64,000 nt of DNA from Liminaster sp017519885 (GTDB lineage Bacteria; Bacteroidota; Bacteroidia; Bacteroidales; UBA3663). The notes below the pieces were generated by a model. The model was not told where the DNA came from and did no database searches. It saw nothing but the letters and a program-made list of their open reading frames with translations. Positions 24,495 through 33,575 of this stretch are shown here, piece after piece. How positions within the stretch are numbered: position 1 is the stretch's first letter; each line of letters opens with the position of its first letter. Location of the stretch: assembly GCA_017519885.1 (NCBI GenBank), contig JAFWRO010000035.1, positions 1 to 64,000 on the forward strand, written 5' to 3'. The position numbers were made by a program, and so were the translations under genes.

Positions 24495-27407
24495 ATGGTA
24501 ACTATGATTCGAAAAGCATTTCTTAATTATCTCCTTGCCACAGCGATGTTGACCATCGCTGTGCTGCCCCTTTTGGCCCAGAAGCGTGCACTCACCATCG
24601 ACGACATCATGGAGTGGCAGCGCATCACCCACCGTGCCATCACCAACGATGGCCAGTACAGCCTCATCGTGCACGAACCCTGGCGCGGCGATGGCGACAA
24701 GACCGCCAAGGTCAAGGATTATCCCGGCGATGCCACCGCCCTGCTGTTCGATGCACAGGGCCGGCAGATCGAGACCTTCTTCCCCATCAACGGCTTCTCG
24801 TTCACCCAGTCGTCCAGATATCTCCTCGTCAAGACGCACGAGACCGAAGCCGTGAGCAACGCCCGTGCCCTGAAGGAACAGAACGCTGGCGACGACAAGG
24901 CGAAGAAGGACAAGAACACGCCGCTCGACACGCTTTTCATCTATAATCTGGCGACACGTACCGCCGAACGCATCGACTCGCTGCGCAACTATAAGATTGC
25001 CGACCAGGCCGATTGGCTGGCCTATCAGCTCAAAGCCAAGGACAGCACGCTCTATGTGCGCCTCATCGCCGACAGCACGGTTGCAAAAACGTTCGAACAC
25101 GTTGATAGTTACGGATTTTCGAAGAAAGGGCAGACGCTCTATTTCACTACGTTCCAGTCTGGCAAGCCCGACACCTGCCGTCTCTATATGCTCGCCCTGC
25201 CAAGCACCAATGTGAAGAAGAAGGGTGCCAAACCCCTCAAACCCCTCGCTCCGAGCTATGCTCGCGCGCAACGAAGTGAGCAACCTTTCGAACCCCTCGA
25301 ACCCTTCCTCATCAAGGAAGGCTTTGGACAGAAACCCGAAGGCATCACCCTCAGCGAAGACGGCACGAAGCTCGCCTTCCTCTGGGGCACCACCGACAAG
25401 AAGCAGCCGAAGGGCACTGGTCGCCAGCTCTGGATGGCCACCACCGATGGCGAAGTCCGCCAACTTTCCGACAGCATCAACGACGCCTTCCCCCAGGGCT
25501 TCGTGCTGAGCCCCAACGGCAAGCTCAACTTCTCGAAGGACGGCAGCCGCCTCTTCTTCGGCACCGCTGCTGCTCCCCGTCAGGCCGACACCCTTACCCT
25601 CAGGCGCGACCGTCCCGATGTGCAGATCTGGAGCTGGGACGAACCCGTGCAATACACCGTGCAGTCCTATCAGAAGGACAGCGAAAGCAAGCGCACCTTC
25701 ATGGCCGTCTGTCATCTTGCCGACGGACGTATCGTCCAGCTTGCCGACAGCCTCTATCCTACCCTTGCAGGCGACCACGATGCCAACGGCCGCTATGGCC
25801 TGCTCTCCAACTCGAAGCCCTACTCGCTCAGTTCGATGTGGGAAGGAATGACGCGTCGCGACTACGCCATCGTCGATGTCACCACGGGCGAACGTCGCCC
25901 TGTCGCCCAGGCCGACTACACCACCTACCGCATCTCCCCCTTGGGCCACTACGCCTACGGATACAACCTCACCGACAGTTGCTGGTACACCATCGAACTG
26001 GCCACGGGCCTGCGTCGGCGCATCACCACGCCCCAGACCTTCGCCGGCTGGGACGAGGAGGACGACCACCCCGACTACCCCGAGCCTTATGGTGCAGCAG
26101 GCTGGCTCAACGACGACGAGACGCTGCTCCTCTACGATCGCTACGACATCTGGAGCATCCCTGCCAAGGGCGGCGTGCCAACCCGACTGACGCTCGACGG
26201 ACGTGAGCAGAAGCGCCAGTACCGTCTGCTGCGCCTCGACGAGGAGAAGGAACGCGATGGCCTCCAGCCCAAGGAAATACAGATGCTGCGCACCTTCGAC
26301 GAGACGACCAAAGGCACGGGCTACTTCAGCACCACCTTCCAGCGTCCCGCCAGGCCCCTTGCCCTCCACAGTGGCAGCTTCATGCTCGGCACCCTGCCCA
26401 CCAAGGCCAAGGATGCACCCGTCATCCTTTGGACCGAAAGCACCTTCGAACATTATCCCGACGTGCGTCGCACCGACCTCAACGCCCGAAACTTCGCCTT
26501 CCGTCAGACCGTCCGTCTGACCAACCTCGAAGCCCAGCAGGAGCCTTTCCTCTGGGGAACGGCCGAACCCATCCAGTGGACCAGCTACAAGGGCATCGCC
26601 CTCGAAGGTCTCCTCTTCAAGCCTGCCAACTTCGACCCCACCCGGAAGTATCCGCTCATCGTCTATTACTACGAGCGCAACAGCGAGACGCTCTTCGACT
26701 ACCGCATGCCCGCGCCTCAGCGCTCGATCTGCGACTTCCACACCTTCACCAGCGACGGCTATCTCATCTTCGTACCCGACATCCGCTACACCGACGGACA
26801 TCCCGGCGAGTCGGCCTACGACTGCATCCTTTCGGGTCTCGACAAGGTGGAGAGCCTGGGCTTCGTCGATAGCCGGCACATCGGCACCTGCGGACACAGC
26901 TGGGGTGGCTATCAGAGCGCCTACCTCGCCACGCGCACCAATCGCTTTGCAGCCATCGAGAGCGGTGCTCCCGTGGTCAACATGTTCAGCGCCTACGGCG
27001 GCATCCGCTGGGGTTCCGGCCTGGCACGCAGTTTCCAGTACGAACACACCCAGAGCCGCCTCGGCACCACGATGTGGGAACATCCCGAGATCTATGCCGA
27101 AAACAGTTCGCTGCTCCGCATGGACAAGGTCAATACCCCCATCCTCATCATGCACAACGACCAGGACGGACACGTGCCGTGGTACCAGGGCATCGAGATG
27201 TTCGTGGCCCTCAAGCGCCTCGGCAAGCCCGCCTGGCTCCTCAACTACACCGGCGAACCCCACTGGCCCGTCCGTATGGCCAACCGCAAGGACTGGTGCA
27301 TCCGCATGAAGCAGTTCTTCGACCATTATCTCAAGGACGCTCCCGCACCCCGCTGGATGTCCGACGGCATCCCCGCCGTCGATGCCCCCTATGACCTCGG
27401 CTATTAG
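24495..27407 (+). CDS. Exported S9-family (prolyl oligopeptidase-like) peptidase
   Basis: 970 residues, with a signal peptide after MVTMIRKAFLNYLLATAMLT (an alternative start is ATG 24504). A beta-propeller-like region (about 40-650) precedes the alpha/beta-hydrolase domain with catalytic Ser802 (GHSWGG), Asp891 (in DQDGHVPW) and His923 (GEPHWP). It should cleave peptides in the periplasm or at the surface. Residues about 245-271 (PLKPLAPSYARAQRSEQPF) translate a CCCCTCAAA/CCCCTCGAA simple repeat like that found between genes at 47187-47295, an apparent insertion in a propeller loop that keeps the frame. Confidence 0.88.
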   Translation: MVTMIRKAFLNYLLATAMLTIAVLPLLAQKRALTIDDIMEWQRITHRAITNDGQYSLIVHEPWRGDGDKTAKVKDYPGDATALLFDAQGRQIETFFPINGFSFTQSSRYLLVKTHETEAVSNARALKEQNAGDDKAKKDKNTPLDTLFIYNLATRTAERIDSLRNYKIADQADWLAYQLKAKDSTLYVRLIADSTVAKTFEHVDSYGFSKKGQTLYFTTFQSGKPDTCRLYMLALPSTNVKKKGAKPLKPLAPSYARAQRSEQPFEPLEPFLIKEGFGQKPEGITLSEDGTKLAFLWGTTDKKQPKGTGRQLWMATTDGEVRQLSDSINDAFPQGFVLSPNGKLNFSKDGSRLFFGTAAAPRQADTLTLRRDRPDVQIWSWDEPVQYTVQSYQKDSESKRTFMAVCHLADGRIVQLADSLYPTLAGDHDANGRYGLLSNSKPYSLSSMWEGMTRRDYAIVDVTTGERRPVAQADYTTYRISPLGHYAYGYNLTDSCWYTIELATGLRRRITTPQTFAGWDEEDDHPDYPEPYGAAGWLNDDETLLLYDRYDIWSIPAKGGVPTRLTLDGREQKRQYRLLRLDEEKERDGLQPKEIQMLRTFDETTKGTGYFSTTFQRPARPLALHSGSFMLGTLPTKAKDAPVILWTESTFEHYPDVRRTDLNARNFAFRQTVRLTNLEAQQEPFLWGTAEPIQWTSYKGIALEGLLFKPANFDPTRKYPLIVYYYERNSETLFDYRMPAPQRSICDFHTFTSDGYLIFVPDIRYTDGHPGESAYDCILSGLDKVESLGFVDSRHIGTCGHSWGGYQSAYLATRTNRFAAIESGAPVVNMFSAYGGIRWGSGLARSFQYEHTQSRLGTTMWEHPEIYAENSSLLRMDKVNTPILIMHNDQDGHVPWYQGIEMFVALKRLGKPAWLLNYTGEPHWPVRMANRKDWCIRMKQFFDHYLKDAPAPRWMSDGIPAVDAPYDLGY

Positions 27408-27417
27408 ATAGATTTAT

Positions 27418-27470
27418 CGGAATACTCCGAGTACTCCGAATACTCTGAAAACTCCGATTACTCCGAAAAA
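27418..27470. repeat. TACTCCGA short tandem repeat
   Basis: About six imperfect 8-9 bp units (AATACTCCGA, GTACTCCGA and similar) sit just upstream of the receiver/PEP-synthase-like gene. The same motif recurs at 43922-43967 upstream of the FprA gene stop-side neighbour. Confidence 0.7.
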
Positions 27471-27483
27471 AAAACTCACTCCT

Positions 27484-30400
27484 GTGCTCCAACTTCAAGA
27501 CACCAACTTCACCGAACTCATGCAGCGCCGCATCTGCAACGTGCTGATTGTGGCCAATCCCTACGATGCCTTCATGCTCGAAGACGATGGCCGAGTCGAT
27601 GAAAAGATTTTTGCAGAATATGCCCGCCTGGGACTTCGCTTCCCGCCCCGCTTCATCAAGGCTTCGTCGCTCGACGAGGCCGAGCAGCGTATCGAAACCA
27701 ACGACATCGACCTCGTCATCGTGATGCCTTCGCGCACAGCCGATGCACAGGAGGAGGATGTCTTCGAGATTGCCAAGACCATCAAGCTCGAGCACAACAA
27801 CATCCCCATCGTCGTGCTCACCCCATTCAGCCATGGCATCACGGCACGCATGCAGGACATCGACCTCTCGCTCTTCGAATACGTGTTCTGCTGGCTGGGC
27901 AACACCGACCTGCTGCTCACCATCATCAAGCTGCTCGAGGACAAGATGAACCTCGAGCACGACGTCGAGGCTGGTGTGCGCATGATCCTGGTGGTCGAGG
28001 ACAACATTCGTTTCTATTCGTCCATCCTCCCCAGTCTCTATCAGTTCGTGCTCAAGCAGAGCCTCGAGTTTGCCACCGAGGCCCTCAACGCCTCGCTCGA
28101 GACGCTGCGCATGCGTGGTCGTCCGAAGATTGTGCTGGCCCGCAACTTCGACGAGGCCTGGGACCTCTACAGCCGGTTCAAGGACAACACCCTCGGCGTC
28201 ATCTCCGATTGCCGTTTCCCCCTCCATCCCGTTCAGGGCGCCAATCCCACCGATGACGAGAAGGACGCACGCGCCGGCTTCCGTCTGCTCGACACCATTC
28301 GTGCCGAGGACCCCTATATGCCCCTCATCATGGACAGCGCCGAGAGCGAGAACCTCGAGGAGGCCGACCGCAAGGGCTATTACTTCATCGACAAGAACTC
28401 CAAGAAGATGGACGTTGATCTGCGCGACATCGTGCACAATGCGTTCGGCTTCGGCGACCTCGTCTTCAACATCGAGGACCCCACCTTCCCCGGGCAGCCC
28501 GAGTTCAACACGCAGCTCCACGTCCACAACCTGAAGGACCTGCAGGACAACATCCTCTCCATCCCGAAGGAGAGTCTGATGTATCACGTCATGCGCAACA
28601 ACGTGTCGCGCTGGCTGGGTTCGCGTGCCCTCTTCCCCGTGTCCGACTTCCTCAAGCGCATCACGTGGGGCCGTCTGCAGGACGTCGAGGCACACCGCCA
28701 GTGGATCTTCGAGGCCATCGTCGCCTATCGTCGCATGAAGAACCAGGGCGTGGTGGCAGTGTTCCAGCGCGGACGCTTCGACCAGTATTCCAACTTTGCC
28801 CGCATCGGCGATGGCTCGCTCGGCGGCAAGGGACGCGGCCTCGCCTTCCTCGACCACCTCATGAGCCGGCACCCCGACCTGCAGGACTTCCGCACCGAAC
28901 GCTTCCTGAGCCATGTCCGATTCGACGAAGCCACGCAGGAACTGCTGCAGCAGGCCCGTGTGTGCATCCCCAAGACTGTCGTGCTCTGCACCGACGTCTT
29001 CGACCAGTTCATGGACGAGAACCAGCTCTATCCCCTTGCGCTGAGCAATGCGCCCGACGAAGAGATCTTCGCAGCCTTCCTGCGCGGATGTCTGCCGCAG
29101 CGTCTGCTCGGCGACCTCGAGGCATTCCTCGAAGTGGTCAAGGGCCCCATCGCAGCACGATCCTCGTCGCTGCTCGAGGACTCGCACTACCAGCCCTTCG
29201 CCGGTGTCTATTCCACCTACATGATCCCAAGTTCCAGCGACAAGTACCAGCGCCTGGCGATGCTCGCCGATGCCGTCAAGGCGGTCTATGCCTCGGTGTT
29301 CTATCAGGGGTCGAAGGACTACATGACAGCCACCAAGAACGTCATCGACCAGGAGAAGATGGCAGTCATCCTGCAGGAGGTTGTCGGTCAGCAGCATGGC
29401 ACGCGCTTCTATCCCCACATCTCGGGTGTGGCACGCAGCATCAACTACTACCCCATCGACGACGAGAAGGCCGAGGAAGGTACCGTCTCGCTGGCCTTCG
29501 GTCTCGGCAAGTACATTGTCGATGGCGGCACATCCTTGCGCGTCAGCCCCTATCATCCCGCCAACGTGCTTCAGATGAGTGAGATGGAGTTTGCCCTGCG
29601 CGACACGCAGAGCACCTTCCTCGCACTCGACATCCCTGCAGCCACCGAATCGGGCGACATCCCGCCGCTCGAGTTCAAGCCCGACGATGGCTTCAACCTC
29701 AAGAAGTGGCCCGTGCGTGCAGCCGATGCCGATGGCACGCTGCCGCCCGTCTGCTCGACCTACGACCCGATGGACCAGTGCATCTACGATGGCTATTACG
29801 AGGGCCGCAACCGCAAGATCATCAGCTTTGCCGGAGTGCTCCACAACGGGCTCTTCCCCCTCCCCGAACTCATGCAGAAGGTGCTGCAGTACGGTCAGGA
29901 GGAGATGCGCCGACCTGTCGAAGTCGAATTTGCCGTCGATCTCACCTCGAGCGAAACGGGCACCTTCTATCTGCTCCAGATTCGTCCGATGGTCGATAAC
30001 AACATGAAGCTCGACGAGGACCTCACCAGGATCCCCGACGCCGAGTGCCTGCTCCGTTCGCACGCCGCCATCGGCCACGGCATCATTTCCGACGTGCAGG
30101 ACATCGTCTATGTCAAGACGTCCGAGGGCTACAGTGCCAGCCAGAACCCCGCGATTGCCGAGCACATCGAGCAGATCAACCGCAAGCTGCTTGCCGACGA
30201 CCGTCATTGCATCTACATCGGCCCGGGACGCTGGGGCTCGTCCGACCCCTGGTTGGGCATTCCCGTCAAGTGGCCCAATATCTCCGCTGCACGCGTCATC
30301 GTCGAAGCAGGTCTCGACAACTTCCAGGTCGATCCCTCGCAGGGCACCCACTTCTTCCAGAACCTCACCTCGCTCGGTGTCTCCTATCTCACCATCAATG

Positions 30401-30549
30401 CCTTCAAGGGCGACGGCCTCTTCGACGAGGCACGGCTCAACGCCCTTCCCGCTGTCGAGGAGACCGACCTCGTCCGTCACGTCCGTCTCGACTCCCCGCT
30501 CACCATCAAGGTCGATGGCATCCATCGTGAGGCTGTGGTGATGCTGTGA
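27484..30549 (+). CDS. Receiver-domain fusion to a PEP-synthase-like ATP-grasp protein
   Basis: 1021 residues starting at GTG 27484 (an ATG at 27520 is possible). Residues 1-150 form a degenerate receiver-like domain with no acceptor Asp (DLVIVMPS). Residues 165-325 form a second receiver with ILVVEDN, LGVISDCRFP (Asp242 as likely acceptor) and a YYFIDK lysine. From about 440 the ATP-grasp domain of PEP synthase/PPDK begins (GDGSLGGKGRGLAFLD), continuing with RSSSLLEDS. The phosphohistidine swivel domain (GGxxSHAA type) is not seen. A conserved C-terminal block holds IGPGRWGSSDPWLGI. Similar proteins occur in Bacteroidales, often annotated as PEP synthase, but this layout suggests a signalling or regulatory phosphotransfer role. 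Confidence 0.75.
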   Translation: MLQLQDTNFTELMQRRICNVLIVANPYDAFMLEDDGRVDEKIFAEYARLGLRFPPRFIKASSLDEAEQRIETNDIDLVIVMPSRTADAQEEDVFEIAKTIKLEHNNIPIVVLTPFSHGITARMQDIDLSLFEYVFCWLGNTDLLLTIIKLLEDKMNLEHDVEAGVRMILVVEDNIRFYSSILPSLYQFVLKQSLEFATEALNASLETLRMRGRPKIVLARNFDEAWDLYSRFKDNTLGVISDCRFPLHPVQGANPTDDEKDARAGFRLLDTIRAEDPYMPLIMDSAESENLEEADRKGYYFIDKNSKKMDVDLRDIVHNAFGFGDLVFNIEDPTFPGQPEFNTQLHVHNLKDLQDNILSIPKESLMYHVMRNNVSRWLGSRALFPVSDFLKRITWGRLQDVEAHRQWIFEAIVAYRRMKNQGVVAVFQRGRFDQYSNFARIGDGSLGGKGRGLAFLDHLMSRHPDLQDFRTERFLSHVRFDEATQELLQQARVCIPKTVVLCTDVFDQFMDENQLYPLALSNAPDEEIFAAFLRGCLPQRLLGDLEAFLEVVKGPIAARSSSLLEDSHYQPFAGVYSTYMIPSSSDKYQRLAMLADAVKAVYASVFYQGSKDYMTATKNVIDQEKMAVILQEVVGQQHGTRFYPHISGVARSINYYPIDDEKAEEGTVSLAFGLGKYIVDGGTSLRVSPYHPANVLQMSEMEFALRDTQSTFLALDIPAATESGDIPPLEFKPDDGFNLKKWPVRAADADGTLPPVCSTYDPMDQCIYDGYYEGRNRKIISFAGVLHNGLFPLPELMQKVLQYGQEEMRRPVEVEFAVDLTSSETGTFYLLQIRPMVDNNMKLDEDLTRIPDAECLLRSHAAIGHGIISDVQDIVYVKTSEGYSASQNPAIAEHIEQINRKLLADDRHCIYIGPGRWGSSDPWLGIPVKWPNISAARVIVEAGLDNFQVDPSQGTHFFQNLTSLGVSYLTINAFKGDGLFDEARLNALPAVEETDLVRHVRLDSPLTIKVDGIHREAVVML

Positions 30550-30645
30550 ATCGTCAATTTTCTGGAGACATTGCGATTATTTCTTTGGATTTTGTCATTA
30601 TTTGCCAAATTATTTGTTTGGATTTTTTCATTTTTCGGTAAATTA

Positions 30646-30677
30646 TTTGTTTGGAAAATATTTTTTTCTTATATTTG
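30646..30677 (+). promoter_or_regulatory. Promoter of the DUF4143 ATPase gene
   Basis: TTTG (30646-30649), 20 bp, TATATTTG (30670-30677). Just upstream, at about 30600-30655, AAATTATTTGTTTGGA occurs twice as a direct repeat with the -33 box inside it. Confidence 0.65.
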
Positions 30678-30703
30678 CACGCGAATAATAAGGAATAATC
30701 AGC

Positions 30704-32113
30704 ATGTATTGTCCAAGAATCATAGATACATATTTGTCCGAATGGGCCTCACGTTCGGCACATAAGCCATTGCTTATACGTGGTGCTCGTCAGGTCGGCA
30801 AATCGACAGCCGTGCGTCATTTGGGCGAGCGGTTTGAAAGTTACGTCGAGATAAACTTTGAGAGGCAGTCTTCATTCATGGCCTTGTTCCAGACTGGCGA
30901 CCTCGATGTGAAAAGGATTGTCCCTCAGCTCGCAGCCATGTCGGGCAAGCAGATTGTGCCAGGCAAGACGCTTCTATTCCTCGACGAGATTCAAATGTGC
31001 CCTGAGGCGATTATGTCGCTACGTTTTTTCAAGGAAGATCTGCCCGAGCTTCATGTAGTAGCGGCAGGCTCACTTCTGGAGTTTGCTCTTGAAGACCTGC
31101 CCACTTTCGGCGTGGGCCGAATTCATTCGATGTTCATTTATCCGATGACGTTTGACGAGTTTCTTGTTGCCAATGGCGAACAGCTTTTGTTGGAAGCAAG
31201 GAACAATGCCACGTCGAAAGAGCCGCTTCCCCAACCACTTCACGACAAACTGGTCGGACTGCTTAGGACGTATATGCTCGTAGGTGGCATGCCCGAAGTT
31301 GTTGACAAATGGGTGGAAACGCACGACTACCTTGCATGTCAAGAAATCCAAGATGATATTGTGCTGACTTACGAGGACGATTTTCCCAAATACCGCAAGA
31401 AGGTGGATCCGACCTTGCTTCGACTGACGCTACGGAGCGCCTCTGCACAAGCTACAAGAAAATTTGTCTATTCCGACGTCGGTGGCGGTTACAAGACTAC
31501 CGAGGTGAAGAAAGCACTGGAGCTGCTTATCAAAGCAGGATTATTGATACCCGTGACGCATACCGCTGCCAATGGATTACCCCTGGGAAGCGATGCCGAT
31601 CCGTCATTCCGGAAGATGTTGCTTCTTGACACAGGTCTGATGCTTCGTCTGCTGAATATGACGACAGGCGATATCTCCGAACTTACCGAACAGATACTGA
31701 CAAGTGAAGTGAGTGACCTTGTGAACAAGGGTCCAATGGCTGAAATGCTTGCAGGCCTTGAACTGTTGCACTATCGAACCCCAAACATACGTCATGAATT
31801 GTTCTATTGGCAGCGTCAGGCCAAAAACGCTCTGGCGGAGGTGGATTACATCACAAGTTATCGTCAGTCGGTATTGCCCATCGAAGTGAAAGCTGGGATA
31901 CAAGGTGGGATGAAGAGCCTATGGATACTGATGCGCGAAAAGAATCTCACCAATGCCGTTCGATGCTCATTGGAGAACTTCGGCGCATTTGACTTCGAGG
32001 ACAAAGACGCTGGTAGTGCACAGCGCCATGTCGAAGTATGCCCGCTATATGCGATTTCGCAACTCGATGCATTATTGCAGCGCACATTTCGAAGATTCGA
32101 AGCTACCCCATGA
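30704..32113 (+). CDS. AAA-family ATPase with DUF4143 domain
   Basis: 469 residues: Walker A GARQVGKST (about 26-34), Walker B TLLFLDEIQ (about 91-99), then a winged-helix part and the C-terminal DUF4143 segment with EVDYITSY and LPIEVKAG. The ExK pattern is like PD-(D/E)XK nucleases. Many Bacteroidota have dozens of paralogs, and a role in defence or mobile-element biology has been suggested but is not established. It has its own promoter and no co-directional partner. A 42-bp tandem array starts 49 bp after its stop. Confidence 0.85.
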   Translation: MYCPRIIDTYLSEWASRSAHKPLLIRGARQVGKSTAVRHLGERFESYVEINFERQSSFMALFQTGDLDVKRIVPQLAAMSGKQIVPGKTLLFLDEIQMCPEAIMSLRFFKEDLPELHVVAAGSLLEFALEDLPTFGVGRIHSMFIYPMTFDEFLVANGEQLLLEARNNATSKEPLPQPLHDKLVGLLRTYMLVGGMPEVVDKWVETHDYLACQEIQDDIVLTYEDDFPKYRKKVDPTLLRLTLRSASAQATRKFVYSDVGGGYKTTEVKKALELLIKAGLLIPVTHTAANGLPLGSDADPSFRKMLLLDTGLMLRLLNMTTGDISELTEQILTSEVSDLVNKGPMAEMLAGLELLHYRTPNIRHELFYWQRQAKNALAEVDYITSYRQSVLPIEVKAGIQGGMKSLWILMREKNLTNAVRCSLENFGAFDFEDKDAGSAQRHVEVCPLYAISQLDALLQRTFRRFEATP

Positions 32114-32161
32114 AAAGAAAAGCCGTTCTATGAGCTGAATCATTGATCTAAAAAGAAGCAA

Positions 32162-32537
32162 GCACTCTGTCGGCCGTCACGATGCTTTATCCTGTAGCAG
32201 ATAGCACGCTGACGGCCGTCATGATGCTTGCTCCCGCAGGATAGAGCACGCTGACGCGCGACACGATGCTTTATCACGCAGCAGATAGCACTCTGACGGC
32301 TGTCGTGATGCTTCATCCGTCAGCGGAAGTACTCTGTCGGCCGTCACGATGCTTCATCACGCAGCAGATAGCACTCTGTCGCCCGTCATGATGCTCCATC
32401 ACGCAGCAGACAGCACTCTGTCGGCCGACACGATGCTTCGTCCGACTGCAGAAGCACTCTGACACCCGTCACGATGCTTCATCGCGGAGCAGATAGCACT
32501 CTGTCGGCCGTCATGGTGCTCTATCACGCAGCAGATA
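32162..32537. repeat. 42-bp tandem array A (nine units)
   Basis: Nine consecutive units of 41-42 bp, each of the type GCACTCTGTCGGCCGTC, then ACGATGCTT, then CATCACGCAGCAGATA. Units differ by several substitutions, but the period is constant. There are no spacers between units, so it is a minisatellite and not CRISPR. The GCACTCTGTCG start is shared with the terminator-like hairpin at 36997-37026, and a unit in array B at about 36703-36744 is intermediate between the two arrays. Confidence 0.9.
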
Positions 32538-32582
32538 TTTTATTGTGGCTTTTGATGGACTTATCCTTGTGGTTTTATTGTC

Positions 32583-33080
32583 TTAGCGATTCAATTTTGA
32601 AGCCACAACCTTGCCCAGATTGTATGTGATTTCCTCGCGGAAGTATGCTTCGTAGTCCTCGATGACGTTGTTGTTCTCATCCAGCGCCTCGTAGGTGTCC
32701 TGGTCGTAGTAACGCGGGAAGACTTCCTTGCGGGTGTGTTTGTCGATGAAGTAGAAGACGGGTTCGTTGTTGTCATCGACGTAAAGGGCAGTCTCGGCAC
32801 TCTCGACCTCCAACAATGCAGCTTCGCGCTCGGGCTTGTAGCCCACATAGAGCAACAGGGCATCGTAACGAATGGGTACGGTGTTGCCGTTCTCGTCCTC
32901 GATAGCGTAGCCGTCATCGCCAAACACGATATACTTGCGTTCGGTACTCGGCTTGATCTCACGTGTCTCCTGCTTCTTGGTTTCTGCGATAATCTCGTCG
33001 AAATACTGCTGCTTGATGATGAGGGTAAGCACTTTCTTACCGGATGCCACGTAGGCTTCCACTTGTTCCTTGAAGTTCAT
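32583..33080 (-). CDS. ASCH/PUA-like domain protein of unknown function
   Basis: 165 residues, acidic. The N-terminal KKVLTLIIKQQYFDEIIAET followed by KKQETREIKPSTERKY resembles ASCH-type PUA-like folds, which bind RNA or modified nucleotides. The rest (KYIVFGDDGYAIEDENGN and a tail rich in Asp/Glu/Tyr) is not recognised. It is preceded by copy 2 of the long-palindrome leader, which lies between its promoter (33288-33297) and its ATG, so the palindrome must be transcribed. Confidence 0.6.
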   Translation of the reverse strand: MNFKEQVEAYVASGKKVLTLIIKQQYFDEIIAETKKQETREIKPSTERKYIVFGDDGYAIEDENGNTVPIRYDALLLYVGYKPEREAALLEVESAETALYVDDNNEPVFYFIDKHTRKEVFPRYYDQDTYEALDENNNVIEDYEAYFREEITYNLGKVVASKLNR

Positions 33081-33103
33081 AGTTTGTGCGTTTTAGTTGT
33101 TTT

Positions 33104-33268
33104 AAGCTTCTATATAACATCCTTGTTTTAGGGGTCGCTTCGCTCAAAATTATAAGAAAATCTAATATAAAAATTATCAAAAGGGCGGGGGCTTCTTATA
33201 ATTTTAAAATTAATTTTTTTACAATTTTGAGCGTCAGCGACCCCTCATGTTATAATCCATTTTTGTTT
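33104..33268 (-). repeat. Long-palindrome leader element, copy 2
   Basis: The core runs 33133-33242 (110 bp, GGTCGC to GCGACC). In gene orientation it reads GGTCGC, a 3-4 nt bulge, GCTCAAAATTGTAAAAAAA, then AAAATTATAAGAA, a GC-rich tip (GCCCCCGCCC), CTTTTGATAATTTT, TTTTCTTATAATTTTGAGC, a bulge and GCGACC. Outside the core the arms continue with TATAACAT and ATGTTATA. Both flanks match copy 1 upstream of the WYL gene, although the downstream genes are unrelated. Confidence 0.75.
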
Positions 33269-33287
33269 TCGTTGTCGAAATGGACGC

Positions 33288-33297
33288 TGCAAAGGTA
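33288..33297 (-). promoter_or_regulatory. -7 box of the ASCH-like gene
   Basis: TACCTTTGCA on the minus strand at 33297-33288, upstream of the leader element. No clear TTTG was found 20 bp further upstream. Confidence 0.55.
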
Positions 33298-33390
33298 AAG
33301 AGAAGGTGTGAAAAAGGGCTTCCCACTTTTAGGTCAAAAAAAGTTGGCTATAAGATAATACCATTTTTGTCATTAATGATTTTCCTAAAC

Positions 33391-33448
33391 CACTACACTT
33401 TTGTGTAATTCTCCGATTAGAATGACAGAATTACCCAAAAGTGTAGTG
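33391..33448 (+). promoter_or_regulatory. Long inverted repeat overlapping the island promoter (operator candidate)
   Basis: The arms at 33391-33412 and 33427-33448 are 22 bp each with one mismatch (CACTACACTTTTG on the left, CAAAAGTGTAGTG on the right) and a 14-bp spacer. The right arm ends 20 bp before the -7 box TATCTTTG (33469-33476) and covers the -33 position. That is the expected place for a repressor or activator site controlling the downstream cluster. Confidence 0.65.
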
Positions 33449-33468
33449 CCATTGTGAAAGATTCCCCT

Positions 33469-33476
33469 TATCTTTG
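33469..33476 (+). promoter_or_regulatory. -7 box of the membrane protein / acyltransferase / ThiF cluster
   Basis: TATCTTTG followed by CAGC. The -33 position falls in the right arm of the inverted repeat and has no TTTG, suggesting activator dependence. The leader is about 95 nt. Confidence 0.6.
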
Positions 33477-33575
33477 CAGCGGAAATAAACCTATATGGGT
33501 ATTTCCAGGATAAATGGACAATACACGAATCTTGCTTAACAGCAAATTATACTGGACAGCTAATAATTTAATCGA

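Noticed and set aside
24474..30525. Very long open frames antisense to the S9 peptidase and the receiver/PEP-synthase-like gene
   Set aside because: They result from GC-rich codon bias on the real coding strand. They lack domains, have skewed composition and no promoters, while the sense frames have full catalytic motifs.
32162..32537. Possible CRISPR array
   Set aside because: The 42-bp units are contiguous with no unique spacers between them, and there are no cas genes in the window.
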